DNA of 64,000 bases from Imperialibacter roseus (GCF_032999765.1 NZ_CP136051.1:1712417-1776416); one strand, 5' to 3'. Positions 50,903 to 61,200 are shown, counted from the stretch's first letter. The notes: generated by a model from the letters alone, not told the origin. Numbers and translations: made by a program.

Positions 50903-50934
50903 ATTGTGTGGAAAAGTAAGATTCCGCATCTTTG
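50903..50934 (+). promoter_or_regulatory. Promoter of tRNA-Pro
   Basis: ATTG at 50903-50906 and CATCTTTG at 50927-50934, 20 bp apart, resemble the Bacteroidota -33 and -7 boxes with one mismatch each. About 50 bp before the tRNA. Confidence 0.55.
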
Positions 50935-50983
50935 CAGCCTCGTTTTGAGAATCAGGGCACACGGAACCTGATTAATTGAAGTA

Positions 50984-51057
<74 letters not shown>

Positions 51058-51058
51058 C

Positions 51059-51171
51059 TCCGCCCGCCATAGCTTTTTCAGCGACGGCGGGCTTTTTTTT
51101 TGCTTTAAAGGTTACCAGTTTGTTCGAACTTTAGTCAATCGGGCTCCGTCGGGCAGGCCCGACTTAGTTAC
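51059..51171 (+). repeat. 113-bp direct repeat, left copy
   Basis: Identical to 51440-51552. It begins with a terminator hairpin (GCCCGCC with GGCGGGC, then nine T) that serves tRNA-Pro, followed by a second imperfect hairpin around TCGGGC/GCCCGA. It flanks a small GIY-YIG gene on the left. Confidence 0.93.
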
Positions 51172-51190
51172 CAACCTAAGTTTTGTATTT

Positions 51191-51427
51191 ATGCAATACG
51201 TTTACATTTTGAGGTGTGCTGATGGAGATTTGTATACTGGATGCACGGCTAATGTAGAAGAGCGTCTGGCCCGGCACAATGCTGGTTATGTCCCCGCCAC
51301 CAAATCCCGGCTGCCTGTTACACTTTTAACCTATATTGCCTTCGCTGAACAACACAAAGCTTTTGCGTTTGAAAAGTATCTTAAGACTGGATCAGGCAGA
51401 GCTTTTCTGAACAAGAGATTGATTTAG
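51191..51427 (+). CDS. Small GIY-YIG nuclease-domain protein
   Basis: A 78-aa single-domain GIY-YIG protein. The conserved parts are YVYIL (GIY strand), DLYTGCT (YIG strand, here YTG), the Arg in EERLARHN and the Glu in FEKYLKTGSGRAFL, so the catalytic set is complete. The start is the ATG at 51191, 20 bp after the left direct repeat; a longer ORF from 51017 runs over the tRNA-Pro and is not credible. The protein belongs to the YhbQ/UPF0213-like small group, whose role is unclear but may be DNA nicking or repair. Bracketed by 113-bp identical repeats and followed by an inverted-repeat element. Confidence 0.85.
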   Translation: MQYVYILRCADGDLYTGCTANVEERLARHNAGYVPATKSRLPVTLLTYIAFAEQHKAFAFEKYLKTGSGRAFLNKRLI

Positions 51428-51439
51428 TTAATCGAATAT

Positions 51440-51552
51440 TCCGCCCGCCATAGCTTTTTCAGCGACGGCGGGCTTTTTTTTTGCTTTAAAGGTTACCAGT
51501 TTGTTCGAACTTTAGTCAATCGGGCTCCGTCGGGCAGGCCCGACTTAGTTAC
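51440..51552 (+). repeat. 113-bp direct repeat, right copy
   Basis: A perfect repeat of 51059-51171, shifted by 381 bp. Its terminator hairpin now serves the GIY-YIG gene (stop at 51427). The inverted-repeat element copy 3 begins directly after it. Confidence 0.93.
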
Positions 51553-51553
51553 G

Positions 51554-51756
51554 GATCAAGTGGAAAATCTGTGGAGTAAGCCTCTGAAATATCGCCGTCC
51601 CATTTGGCGAACGATTGACAATAAAGAAGCAAAGCTGGTTCAATGCGTCTCGCCCGGCCGGGCTTCTCCAGTCGGACAGGCTTGGACCTTTTGCTTTTTT
51701 ATGCAAGCACAAAATACCCATGCCAAAAATCAATCCCCCGGAAATATTGCTTGATC
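51554..51756 (+). mobile_element. Inverted-repeat element, copy 3 (203 bp)
   Basis: Ends GATCAAGT and GCTTGATC, with the same inner arms as copies 1 and 2 (GGAAAATCTGTGGAG against CCCCCGGAAATATTGC). It shares with copy 1 long stretches such as CAATAAAGAAGCAAA and TGGTTCAATGCGTCTCGCCC. The apical part of the central hairpin has an extra 14-16 bp relative to copy 1. No target duplication is obvious. No ORF. Confidence 0.72.
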
Positions 51757-51760
51757 TAAA

Positions 51761-51809
51761 CAAAAAGCTGCTTCGCAAGGGATGATGAATCACCCTTTGC
51801 GAAGCAGCT
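51761..51809 (-). terminator. Terminator of the persulfide dioxygenase-rhodanese gene
   Basis: On the minus strand GCTGCTTCGCAAAGGG pairs with CCCTTGCGAAGCAGC (one bulge) and is followed by TTTTTG. It lies 20 bp behind the stop at 51831. Confidence 0.88.
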
Positions 51810-51830
51810 ACAACTTTGAGTTATTGTTGT

Positions 51831-53237
51831 TTAATTGTTGGTAACAACGGGCTCACCGGCATTCGCCCATTCACCCATGCCGCCTGAATAGTTCTTCACA
51901 TTTTTGAAGCCGTTTTTAGCCAGGATTGAGTAACCAATCGAAGACCGGTCGCCCGACTGACAGTGGATAATTACCTGCTGGTCTTTTTTGATCTTGTCAA
52001 GGTTCTTCTCCAGCGTCCCGATGAACACATTGTCTGTTCCTTTAATATGTCCTGTTTTGTACTCAGCGGCTCCACGCAAATCCACTACCTGGGTGTGGTT
52101 TGTTTTCAGGATGTCTTTGAACTCATCGAGTGAGATCACACTCGCTTTTTCAAGTTTGTTGCCTAGTTCTTCCCAAACTTCAACACCAGGAACGTACCCG
52201 TAAATATTATCGAGGCCTATGCGCATTAGTTTACGGGTAAGGTCATCGTGAGTAGCTTCATCCGCAATAAGGATAAATGGCTCGTCGTATGAAACTATCC
52301 AGCCCATCCAGGTGGCAAAAGCATTGTTGCCTTGAATATTGATAGATCCCGGGATGAAGCCCTTGGCAAAATCAGTTTTCATTCGGGTGTCAATGACCTT
52401 AATGCCCTTGTCCATGGCTGCCTTGAAATCCTCTTTGGATAGTTTTTTCAGTGCTGGCACCTCAGTCATCAGCTTTCTGTCGACCTTGTTCAGCTTTTTC
52501 ATCATCGCAAAGTACTTGGGGGGCTCCGGCTGATCTTCCAGCAAGTATTTCACAAATCCAGGCTCATCATTTTCATGCTGAAGCGCCCAGTTCCTTACTT
52601 TTTCATAGCCTACTGTGGTACTAGGAACGGCACCGAGGGCTTTGCCACATGCAGAACCTGCGCCATGGCCGGGCCACACCTGAATGTACTCCGCCAGTTG
52701 ACGGAAACGCTCAACAGATTTGAACATCTGCTTTGCACCCACTTCCTTGGTTCCTTTGATACCGGCAGCTTCTTCAAGTAAATCGGGTCTTCCTACATCG
52801 CCAACAAATACAAAGTCGCCGGTGAACATCATTACGGGCTTATCACTGGCGGGGACATCGGTTAGCAGGAAGGTGATGCTCTCTGGTGTATGGCCTGGTG
52901 TATGCAATACTTCAAACTTCAGGTTGCCAACTTTGAAAATAGTACCATCATTTAACCCGACATGAGGGAATTCATACTGCCAGCCTTCTCCTCCTTCGTC
53001 GGAAAGATACATTTCGGCACCAGTAAGAGCGGCTAACTCTCTTGATCCCGAAAGGAAGTCGGCATGTATGTGCGTTTCTGCTATGTGGGTTATCTTCATC
53101 TTATTTTGCCGGGCGATCTCAATGTAGGTGTCAACGTCCCTCTTGGGGTCAATAACAATAGCTACACCTTCTTTCTGGCACCCAATGAAATAGCTGGCCT
53201 GGGCGAGTGATTTGTCGTATACGTGCTGGAAATACAT
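51831..53237 (-). CDS. Persulfide dioxygenase fused to two rhodanese domains
   Basis: A 468-aa protein: a metallo-beta-lactamase-fold persulfide dioxygenase (about 1-250), with ETHIHADFLSGSREL (H56, H58, D60) and HTPGHTPESITF, then two rhodanese domains. The first (about 270-365, VIDTRMKTDFAKGFIPGS) lacks an active-site Cys. The second (about 375-465) has C426 in IIHCQSGDRSS. This layout, with an inactive then an active rhodanese, is that of staphylococcal CstB, which turns persulfides to thiosulfate. It belongs to the sulfur group on the same strand up to 57.9 kb. Confidence 0.93.
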   Translation of the reverse strand: MYFQHVYDKSLAQASYFIGCQKEGVAIVIDPKRDVDTYIEIARQNKMKITHIAETHIHADFLSGSRELAALTGAEMYLSDEGGEGWQYEFPHVGLNDGTIFKVGNLKFEVLHTPGHTPESITFLLTDVPASDKPVMMFTGDFVFVGDVGRPDLLEEAAGIKGTKEVGAKQMFKSVERFRQLAEYIQVWPGHGAGSACGKALGAVPSTTVGYEKVRNWALQHENDEPGFVKYLLEDQPEPPKYFAMMKKLNKVDRKLMTEVPALKKLSKEDFKAAMDKGIKVIDTRMKTDFAKGFIPGSINIQGNNAFATWMGWIVSYDEPFILIADEATHDDLTRKLMRIGLDNIYGYVPGVEVWEELGNKLEKASVISLDEFKDILKTNHTQVVDLRGAAEYKTGHIKGTDNVFIGTLEKNLDKIKKDQQVIIHCQSGDRSSIGYSILAKNGFKNVKNYSGGMGEWANAGEPVVTNN

Positions 53238-53336
53238 GTTTATTTAGTTTTAATTTATTGTAAAGGTCGGACTGAAGCGTGTCTTTCTCAGTGATTCTTG
53301 TCACACAGGGCTTTTTTCTTAGCTTTTTTGCGCCGT

Positions 53337-54770
53337 TTAGAAATTGTAGTCAAACACCAGCGAAATGTGATGCATGTCTACTTTGTTGTGAAAATTAGCT
53401 GGTGTTTCTGGTAAGTCTTTTTCAAGAGCGCCTTTGTAGACATACATAAGGTCGGCTTGCAAGCCATAAAGAAATCCCCCGAAGTTGTATTTGGCCCTCA
53501 TATTTAATTGATAAAAGCTGGGCATATTGTACTTATTCAATGCAGGAGAATCTAAAGCGGGCATGCTGAAAACTCCAGCCATACTTTGAAGAGAAAGCCT
53601 TTTGTTCTCATCCAAAAACTGCGTGTTTTTGACCGTCACAGCATGAACGTCTCCAGCGCCTTCCATCCTTTCCCGGTTCATAAATGTGAAAAAGGGTTCA
53701 ATGCCCCATTCCCTAGGAAACAGAAAGCGCCCCGTTGCCGCAATTCGGGTATAGTTCAGGCTCCATCCCGTTTTGGTTGAAAGGTTGGTCCGGCCTATTT
53801 TCAAACCAAAGGCATGTGCCTGCTCACCCTCGCTGATGTACTGTTGTTCGATAGGCAGATCGGCCTGGTACATAGACTGCTGGAAAAGGTACTGTCCTCC
53901 AAGAGACCATTTCGAAGCGTTTGTCTCTTTTGTCCATTCTCCGTTAAGTAAACTGGTCGTGAATAGTTTTGGTATTGTATAGTTCCAGGCACTCACCTGC
54001 AAGTTTTTATTGGGTAGATAGGTAAAGCCTGCGATGGCTATTCCAGGCAAGCTGAGATGTCCGGCATACTCAGCCCTAGCGCCGTTAACAGCCCTGCCTA
54101 CTGGGTAAACACCTATCGACTCATCGATACTGAGCCACCGCACGGTGCTTCGGGGTGAGGTGCGCCACAGCCATCCACCCTTCAGCTTAACCTTCTTCCA
54201 CTCGTTTATATCGGCCCAAACACCCTCCTGAAGGTTGGGCATCATTCTGCCATCCTGAGGATTTATCATCGGCGTTTTTAACCCAAACTTGCCAATCTGA
54301 ATGTAAGATTTGCTTTTTGCTGACAGAACGTATCGCAGATACAGGTTCTCCACCCTGCCAAGGTCACTGCGATTGTCGGGATTCAATACATCAAACAAGC
54401 CTACCTCGTAACGGTTATTGAACGGGGGCTGATTGCCCAAACTGCTGGATGCCAGGTTGTAGGTAAAGAAGCCACTTACGGCTACCTGGAAATTTTTAAT
54501 CACCGGAGAATAGTAGCCCAAACCAACGCCAACACCCTGGGCATAGTAGTCAGGGAAGTCGTTGTGGTTGACAGTGGCCATCGAAAAGCTTCTTAGGTGG
54601 CCTTCAAAGGTTCCATAGGAGTGGAGCTTTGTGTTAAGAGTATCTGCTGCTGCCTTTTTCTCAAAACTGAGCTCCCCGGAAAGCCAGGCCGGATCGGTCT
54701 GTCGTGCATAGGCTGACGCTAACCCTAGCGTTGTCAGTAAAAATGTGGTAATCAAAAATATACGATGCAT
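53337..54770 (-). CDS. OprD-like outer-membrane porin
   Basis: A 477-aa protein with a signal peptide (MHRIFLITTFLLTTLGLASA) and a beta-barrel ending in a terminal aromatic (SLVFDYNF). Segments such as YAQGVGVGLGYYSPVIKNFQ, SYIQIGKFGLKTPMINPQDG and GRMMPNLQEGVW are like those of the OprD/BenF group of substrate-specific porins. It starts 5 bp after the stop of the TsdA-like cytochrome gene, so it is probably co-transcribed; a role as thiosulfate or small-anion channel is inferred from that position only. Confidence 0.8.
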   Translation of the reverse strand: MHRIFLITTFLLTTLGLASAYARQTDPAWLSGELSFEKKAAADTLNTKLHSYGTFEGHLRSFSMATVNHNDFPDYYAQGVGVGLGYYSPVIKNFQVAVSGFFTYNLASSSLGNQPPFNNRYEVGLFDVLNPDNRSDLGRVENLYLRYVLSAKSKSYIQIGKFGLKTPMINPQDGRMMPNLQEGVWADINEWKKVKLKGGWLWRTSPRSTVRWLSIDESIGVYPVGRAVNGARAEYAGHLSLPGIAIAGFTYLPNKNLQVSAWNYTIPKLFTTSLLNGEWTKETNASKWSLGGQYLFQQSMYQADLPIEQQYISEGEQAHAFGLKIGRTNLSTKTGWSLNYTRIAATGRFLFPREWGIEPFFTFMNRERMEGAGDVHAVTVKNTQFLDENKRLSLQSMAGVFSMPALDSPALNKYNMPSFYQLNMRAKYNFGGFLYGLQADLMYVYKGALEKDLPETPANFHNKVDMHHISLVFDYNF

Positions 54771-54775
54771 GATTG

Positions 54776-55834
54776 CTAGTTTGAGACCGCCTGACCTCGC
54801 CTTTTTTCTTCAATAGGTTTAAATGGACCATACTTATGCTGCTCCTCTTCAAAGCCGTCGGTGTATGGCCCAAAGGGGTGGTCGATGGGCTTTTTAGATA
54901 TGTCGGGCCAGTCTTTGCTGAGATCTTTGGAAGGGCGGGGCAGGCTGTTCACATAGGCTGCAATGTGCCAGGCTTCCTCATCAGAGAGTTGTGGGCTATC
55001 GTAGGTAGCTCCAAAAGGCATATTAGCTTTTATATAGCCAGCAAATTTTGAAAGCCGATAAAGGCCTGCTCCCTGATTGTAACTGTGAGCACCCCAAAGT
55101 GGAGGGTAAACGTATTCTGTGCCATCGCCATTGGCCAGCCCGGCACCGTTTTCCATATGACAAACGACGCACTTTTGCTCATAAAGGAGCTTGCCAGCGG
55201 CTGGATTGGCGGGCTCATCGAGGTACGCAAGTGTCACCAAACCCGCACCCTCTGGCTTTTTGCCTTTTTCCACATCCTGTCCCAGCCACTTGATATAGGC
55301 AACAATGGCCTGCATCTCTTTGCTATCTTCTTTCAAAGGCCGTCCGTTGAGACTTCGCTCAAAGCAACCGTTGACCCTGCCGGCGATACTTGTTTCCCTA
55401 CCTGACCGGGCCCTCACTTGAGGGTAGGTGCTGGCTACACCACCATAGTTATTGCCAAAAGGCTTGGTGCCTGCCTGAAGATGACAGTTTTGACAGTTTA
55501 AACCGTTACTGATTTGTGCCACTTTTCCTTTCGGGCCCAGGTAAAGAGAAGTATGAGCAATCAGCTCTTTGCCATAGCGAATCATCTCCCCCTTGCTTCC
55601 TGCCGGAAGGCTACTTTCAAGCGGTGCCTCCCAAAGCGTGCTTGACTTGGCACTAGCGGGTTGAATAGTCTTTTTGGCTGTGGACGGAGTGGCTGCCACT
55701 GCCGGCAACTTGGCGGGCTTGATCATCAGGGAGGCAATGAGGCCACCTGATGCCATCAGCAACAATAGCACGGCGACAATCAGTAAATTCAGTAAACTGA
55801 TTATTTGTTTTGGGTTAAACGATGGCTGGTTCAT
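54776..55834 (-). CDS. tsdA: TsdA-like diheme thiosulfate dehydrogenase
   Basis: A 352-aa membrane-anchored diheme cytochrome c. Hemes bind CQNCH (114-118) and CVVCH (222-226). Between them lies GRVNGCFERSLNGRPL, where C157 matches the special Cys ligand of the active-site heme in TsdA, the enzyme that joins two thiosulfates to tetrathionate. An N-terminal helix (11-37) anchors it. Start at MNQPSFNPK; the Met at 55882 would overlap the YeeE-like gene. It stands between porin and sulfur transport genes, which supports the call. Direction of the reaction is not set by sequence. Confidence 0.87.
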   Translation of the reverse strand: MNQPSFNPKQIISLLNLLIVAVLLLLMASGGLIASLMIKPAKLPAVAATPSTAKKTIQPASAKSSTLWEAPLESSLPAGSKGEMIRYGKELIAHTSLYLGPKGKVAQISNGLNCQNCHLQAGTKPFGNNYGGVASTYPQVRARSGRETSIAGRVNGCFERSLNGRPLKEDSKEMQAIVAYIKWLGQDVEKGKKPEGAGLVTLAYLDEPANPAAGKLLYEQKCVVCHMENGAGLANGDGTEYVYPPLWGAHSYNQGAGLYRLSKFAGYIKANMPFGATYDSPQLSDEEAWHIAAYVNSLPRPSKDLSKDWPDISKKPIDHPFGPYTDGFEEEQHKYGPFKPIEEKRRGQAVSN

Positions 55835-55850
55835 GGAGTATAATTTACCA

Positions 55851-56363
55851 TTAATGAGGTAGTTTGTCACGTAGTAGCCCATACACCCATGTGCCGGCTA
55901 TTGCGCTAATAAGCGTAACTGTCACGACAGAAAAACCGCTGCCTATTTGGGCGTAAAGCGGACCAGGGCAGGCGCCGGTAATGGCCCAACCAAGACCAAA
56001 TATCAACGCACCGATGACGTTGCCCCAGTGAAATTTCTTGTCGTGAAAAACTACTTTTTCTCCCTGTAGGGTATTGATCTTGAATTTTTTTATAGCCCAA
56101 ACAGAGAGAATACCTACGACTACAGCAGTTCCTATCACGCCGTACATGTGAAAGGAGTGCAACCGGAACATTTCCTGAATTCTATACCAGGAGATGATTT
56201 CAGCCTTTACGAAGACAATACCAAATGCCAGACCGACAATAAGGTACTTGATATTGGATGTAAAGTGGTTGTCCTCTGAGATTTGGTCATTGGGTGCTTC
56301 GCATTCAATGGGATGCTCTATGGTTACGGTTTGCGTGTCTGAGATCTGAGTTGAGTTTTTCAT
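55851..56363 (-). CDS. YeeE/YedE-type transporter, C-terminal half
   Basis: A 170-aa membrane protein with about four to five helices, the DUF6691 half of a split YeeE/YedE family transporter. The signature ITGACPGPLYAQIGSG carries the conserved Cys that relays thiosulfate or sulfur compounds in YeeE. It starts 21 bp after the stop of its partner gene. Together they match the PmpA/PmpB-type pairs. Confidence 0.88.
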   Translation of the reverse strand: MKNSTQISDTQTVTIEHPIECEAPNDQISEDNHFTSNIKYLIVGLAFGIVFVKAEIISWYRIQEMFRLHSFHMYGVIGTAVVVGILSVWAIKKFKINTLQGEKVVFHDKKFHWGNVIGALIFGLGWAITGACPGPLYAQIGSGFSVVTVTLISAIAGTWVYGLLRDKLPH

Positions 56364-56384
56364 GAGTTTTATTGGAATGAGAGT

Positions 56385-56960
56385 TTAAGCAATAAGTTGA
56401 AAGAGCCATGGAAAGACGAGGTGAACCATTGCAAAGCCACCAACCATGAAACAGCAAGTGGCTACCAACGATGGCCATTGCAGGTTAGACAGGCCCATGA
56501 TGGCATGTCCGGATGTGCAGCCGCCACCATAGCGTGTGCCGAAGCCTACCATGAACCCGCCGATGACAAAGAAGAAGAGTCCTTTGAGTGTTAATAGGTT
56601 ATCGATGGTGAAAATGGAGGCTGGCATCAAATTGTTGTCGACTGTGATGTTGAGGGACTTGAGATCGGCAACTGTGGCAGGAGCTACTTGGATCGGTTGA
56701 GGGTTGCTAAGCCAAACCGACGCCACCAAACCACCCAGCAGCACTCCGCCTACAAAAAAGAGGTTCCAGCTTTCTTTTTTCCAATTGTATTGAAAAAAGG
56801 GGATGCTGGCAGGAGCACAGGCTGCGCAAATGTGACGAAGAGAAGAAGACACGCCAAAATGCTTGTTCCCAAGCAGCAATAGTGTTGGTACGGTAAGGCC
56901 AATTAAAGCGCCCGCTACGTACCACGGCCACGGTTGAAGAATGATTTCAAATAAACTCAT
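56385..56960 (-). CDS. YeeE/YedE-type transporter, N-terminal half
   Basis: A 191-aa membrane protein with about five helices, partner of the next gene. The motif [19 protein letters not shown] is the conserved Cys loop of the YeeE/YedE sulfur-transport fold. Before it lies [17 protein letters not shown]. It is the first gene of the pair and lies about 130 bp from the TauE gene. Confidence 0.9.
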   Translation of the reverse strand: MSLFEIILQPWPWYVAGALIGLTVPTLLLLGNKHFGVSSSLRHICAACAPASIPFFQYNWKKESWNLFFVGGVLLGGLVASVWLSNPQPIQVAPATVADLKSLNITVDNNLMPASIFTIDNLLTLKGLFFFVIGGFMVGFGTRYGGGCTSGHAIMGLSNLQWPSLVATCCFMVGGFAMVHLVFPWLFQLIA

Positions 56961-57094
56961 GGATAGAATATGTTTTAGATGATAGTTTTAGAAATGTGTG
57001 GGCGAGGAGAAAGCTTCTTGAGCCCCTGACGATATTGCTGTTCTATGGGGCAACCTCCCGGCTAGCTAACTGCCTGGTTTGGGTGCGTCTCGAA

Positions 57095-57889
57095 TTAGAA
57101 AAGAAGTTCCTTTCCGAGGATGTAAAAGCCCATGATCAACACGAAGTATCCGAATACCGGCTTGAGCTTTTCATTAGGGATAAACTTGGTGAGATAACTA
57201 CCCGCAAATATGCCCACGATAGCAAAAGCCGAGAAGATCAGCATGAATTTGTAGTCGATGATGAGTGCTCCGCTTAGGTCGCCAGTAAACCCGATCAGTG
57301 ACTTCATTGCTATAATGAGGAGCGATGTCCCGACTGCTTTTTTCATCGGCAAACCAGCCATCAAAACCAGCGCCGGAATGATCAGGAAGCCGCCTCCGGC
57401 TCCTACGAGTCCCGTTATACCTCCCACCAACAGCCCTTCAGCAAGAATGATGAGGTAGTTATAATGCGTGTCTGATTGCTCCTCTTCCTTCTTCTTGGGC
57501 TTTCTGATCATTGAGATGGACGCCAACAGCATGAGGGTTGCGAATAACACCATCACAAATAGTGATTTTGTCAAGGTAAATGACCCAATCGTCATGATGG
57601 TGTCCGGAATGGCCGGTACCAGAAACTTGCGTACGCTGTAAACAGAAATGATGGCCGGCAGCCCAAAGATGAATGCGGTTTTTAAATCCACATTGCCTTT
57701 TTTGAAGTGACTGACTGATCCTACCAAACTTGTTAGTCCCACGACGAAGAGCGAGTAGGCTGTTGAAGCCACCGGATCCACACCAAAGAGATAAACAAGG
57801 ATTGGCACTGTTAGAATGGAGCCTCCCCCGCCAATAAGCCCCAGTGATAGTCCCATGATGACTGAGGCCGAAAATCCAATTAATTCCAT
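57095..57889 (-). CDS. TauE/SafE-family sulfite/organosulfonate exporter
   Basis: Membrane protein of 264 aa with about eight helices. The two Gly-rich repeats of the family are visible: GLSLGLIGGGGSILTVPILV at the start of the first half and GLVGAGGGFLIIPALVLMAG at the start of the second. In this setting it likely carries sulfite made by the persulfide dioxygenase out of the cell. The long gap to the next minus-strand gene upstream puts it first in the sulfur transcript. Confidence 0.9.
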   Translation of the reverse strand: MELIGFSASVIMGLSLGLIGGGGSILTVPILVYLFGVDPVASTAYSLFVVGLTSLVGSVSHFKKGNVDLKTAFIFGLPAIISVYSVRKFLVPAIPDTIMTIGSFTLTKSLFVMVLFATLMLLASISMIRKPKKKEEEQSDTHYNYLIILAEGLLVGGITGLVGAGGGFLIIPALVLMAGLPMKKAVGTSLLIIAMKSLIGFTGDLSGALIIDYKFMLIFSAFAIVGIFAGSYLTKFIPNEKLKPVFGYFVLIMGFYILGKELLF

Positions 57890-58268
57890 ATACTCCTTGT
57901 TTTGAAATGATGTTTTTATGGTTGTTGAAGAGCCAAATGATCACCGCATCAATACCCACGGTTTTCTTGACAGTTGGCCGTTTTACACTGAGACAAAACT
58001 ATCGGCGGCTAGGAGCGCCTTCAGTAACAAATGTCACATTGGAGCAGAGCGATGCTTTGGATAGCCAATTGTGGTACCGGGTTTTAGAGACTTACCAAAT
58101 TCATTTTCAGCTGATTGCAGAAGCTCCGGATGCTGATTTTGAGGACAGAATATTGTTGAAAAAAACTGACAAAAATCAGTTTTATCTCCTCATGCGGTTC
58201 ATAAAATAGACTTATCCAACATGACGGATTGTTGCTATATTGAGCGCTTAACAACAATCAATCTAAAA
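57890..58268. other. Intergenic stretch with a doubtful short ORF
   Basis: About 380 bp between divergent genes. An ORF of 100 codons at 57907-58209 (plus strand) has no recognised domain and no clear start; its C-terminal part, [20 protein letters not shown], is only mildly protein-like. No other feature was seen. It is not given as a gene. Confidence 0.4.
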
Positions 58269-61200
58269 ATGAAGCATCTCAGGCTACTCCTGCTGCTGTT
58301 AGTTTCGGCATCTATGTCGTACGGCCAAAACCTTGACAGCGTCTTTCAAACCTTAAAATTCCGAAATATTGGGCCTTTCCGTGGAGGTCGTTCAGTAACC
58401 GCCAGTGGCGTAGTTGGCGACCCGCTCACCTATTACATGGGTACCACTGGTGGAGGCGTTTGGAAAACCGACGATGCCGGTGCCTATTGGAAAAATATAT
58501 CTGACGGTTTTTTTGAAATGGGTTCAGTAGGAGCTGTCTCTGTTTCGGAAAGTGACCCCAATGTGGTTTATGTCGGCATGGGTGAGCATGCGCCGAGAGG
58601 TGTGATGACGTCTTACGGCGACGGCATGTACAAGTCGACCGACGCAGGCAAGACCTGGAAGAAAATAGGGCTGGAAAAAACGCAGCACATTGCCAGGGTT
58701 GTCATTCATCCTAAGAACCCTGACATCGTTTACGTGGCAGCTCAAGGAGCCCTGCACGGGCCAACACAGGACAGGGGAATTTACAAAACCACGGACGGCG
58801 GAGTGACATGGACAAAGGTATTGTACGTGAATGACCTCACCGGTTGCTCCGAGCTTTCTATGGACATGAGCAATCCGCAGGTGCTGTACGCCACCATGTG
58901 GCACCACCAGCGCATGCCCTGGCAGGTGGTGAGCGGAGGCCCCGGTAGTGGCGTCTATAAATCAAGCGACGGTGGAGCTACCTGGGAGAAGATACACAAA
59001 GGCTTGCCAAAGGAAATGGGTAAAATGGCAATATCGGTGAGCAGAGCCAATCCCGAAAAAGTATTTCTGCTGATGGAAAGCGACTCTGATAAGGAGCTGG
59101 GAGGCTTGTTTGTGTCAGGAGATGCCGGCAAGAATTGGAACAAAGTAAGCGGCGACCACCGGTTGCTGCAAAGAGCGTGGTACTATATTGAAGTCTTTAC
59201 CGACCCGCAGGATGAAAACACAGTGTATGTGCTAAGCGCTCAGGCCTTGCGTTCAATTGATGGTGGTAAAACCTGGGAAACGCTTTCTACTTCACATGGA
59301 GATCACCATGACTTGTGGATCAATCCGAATAACTCCAAAAACATGGTGTTGGCAGACGATGGAGGAGCTGCCATCACCTTCAACCGGGCAGAAAGCTGGA
59401 CGACACTGGACAATATGCCAACGGCCCAGTTTTACCGAATCAACGTTGACAACGAGTTTCCTTACAATATTTACGCTGGCCAGCAGGACAACAGTTCCGT
59501 GAAAATCGCCAGCATGTCCTTAGGTTCTTACAGCATTGGCGAAAGAGATTGGACAAGATCGGCCGGCGGTGAAAGTGCCTTTCTGGCTTTTGACCCCGAC
59601 GACCCACGCTACGTAATGGGAGGCAGCTACCTCGGCACCATTGAGATACTGGACATGAAATCCAAAGCGGGAACTGGAGTGATGGCCGCACCGATACAAT
59701 ATTTGAGTATGGCAGCCCGTGATATGAAATACCTTTATGACTGGAATGCGCCGATCATCTGGTCGAAACATGAGCCGGGCACGTTTTACCATGGTGCGCA
59801 ATACCTGCTGAGAACGAGAGACAAAGGCGTTACCTGGGAAGAAGTTTCTCCTGATTTGACGAGGAATATTGACGAAAAGCAGGGTAAAGGCGGAGGCCCT
59901 TATACCGTTGAAGCTGTAGGTGCAGAGAACTACGGTGCGCTTAGTTACGTGATCGAATCACCGCACGAAAAAGGCGTGATCTGGACAGGCAGCAACGATG
60001 GTTTTGTGCATGTAACCAGAGACAATGGTGCCAGCTGGATCAACGTAACACCTAAGGGTTTGGCAGAATGTCTGATCAATGCAATTGAGGTATCTCCGCA
60101 CGATAAGGCTACAGCTTATATCGCAACAACCAGATACAAGTTCAACGACTACACGCCTGCTATTTATAAAACCACGGACTATGGCAAAACCTGGATCAAT
60201 ATCAGCAAAGGCATTCCTTATGGTTCTTTCACAAGAGTAGTGCGGGAAGACGAGGCCAAAAAAGGTCTGCTCTATGCCGGTACCGAAAAGGGCCTCTATA
60301 TATCGTGGAATGATGGAGCTTCCTGGCAGCCTTTCCAGCTCAATCTTCCTATCACGCCAATCATGGATTTGAAAGTGAAAGAGGGCGACCTCGTAGTGGC
60401 TACCTCCGGAAGATCTTTCTGGATATTGGATGACCTTGGTGTGCTTGGCCAGTATAGTGGTCTGACCAATTCGCTCAAGCTCTACAAACCCGACGATGCG
60501 GTGATTGGCAATTGGGGAAGCCCTTTGAACCGCACCTCGGCTGAATTTGATGGCACCAACTTGCTGGAAGGCGTGAATCCTGCTAATGGCGTCATTATCT
60601 ACTACGAACTACCGAAGCTGGCCGATTCTGTCGCAGTAACGCTTGAAATAAGAGATGCTCAGGGCAACCTTGTGCGTACGCTTAGCTCCGAAAAGGATCC
60701 AAAGTTTCAGTCATACCCCGGTGGCCCTTCTCCAGAACCTACAATTTCAAAGTCTAAGGGGATCAACAGATTTGTGTGGGATATGCGCTATGCAACGATG
60801 ATAGGCGCACCAAGTGCCTATGTAGAAGGAGGTTACAGAGGGCACAAGGCTTCGCCGGGCACTTACTCTATCACCTTGAAATACCCAGGCAAGGAGGCAA
60901 AAAGCGAGTGCAAAATCCTTCCCAACCCGCTCTATGAAACCACGCCTGCCACTTATGCTGAATACCACACGTTCATGACGGGCATGGAGAGCAGTTTGAA
61001 TGAGATGCACAAGAAAGTCAATACAGTGCTTGACCTAAGAAGTCAGATCGAAGGCGTGCTAAAAGATTTGCCCGCAGGTGAATCATTTGTAGCTCTAAAG
61101 ACGGACGGCGAGGCCCTGGTTGCCAAAATGAAAGCCTGGGATGAAGACATGGTGCAGCGCAAATCGAAGGCATACGACGATGTGGAGAACTTCCCTAACA

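Noticed and set aside
57907-58209. 100-codon ORF between TauE and the Asp-box protein
   Set aside because: No domain, no clear start and only weak protein character; kept as doubtful intergenic.
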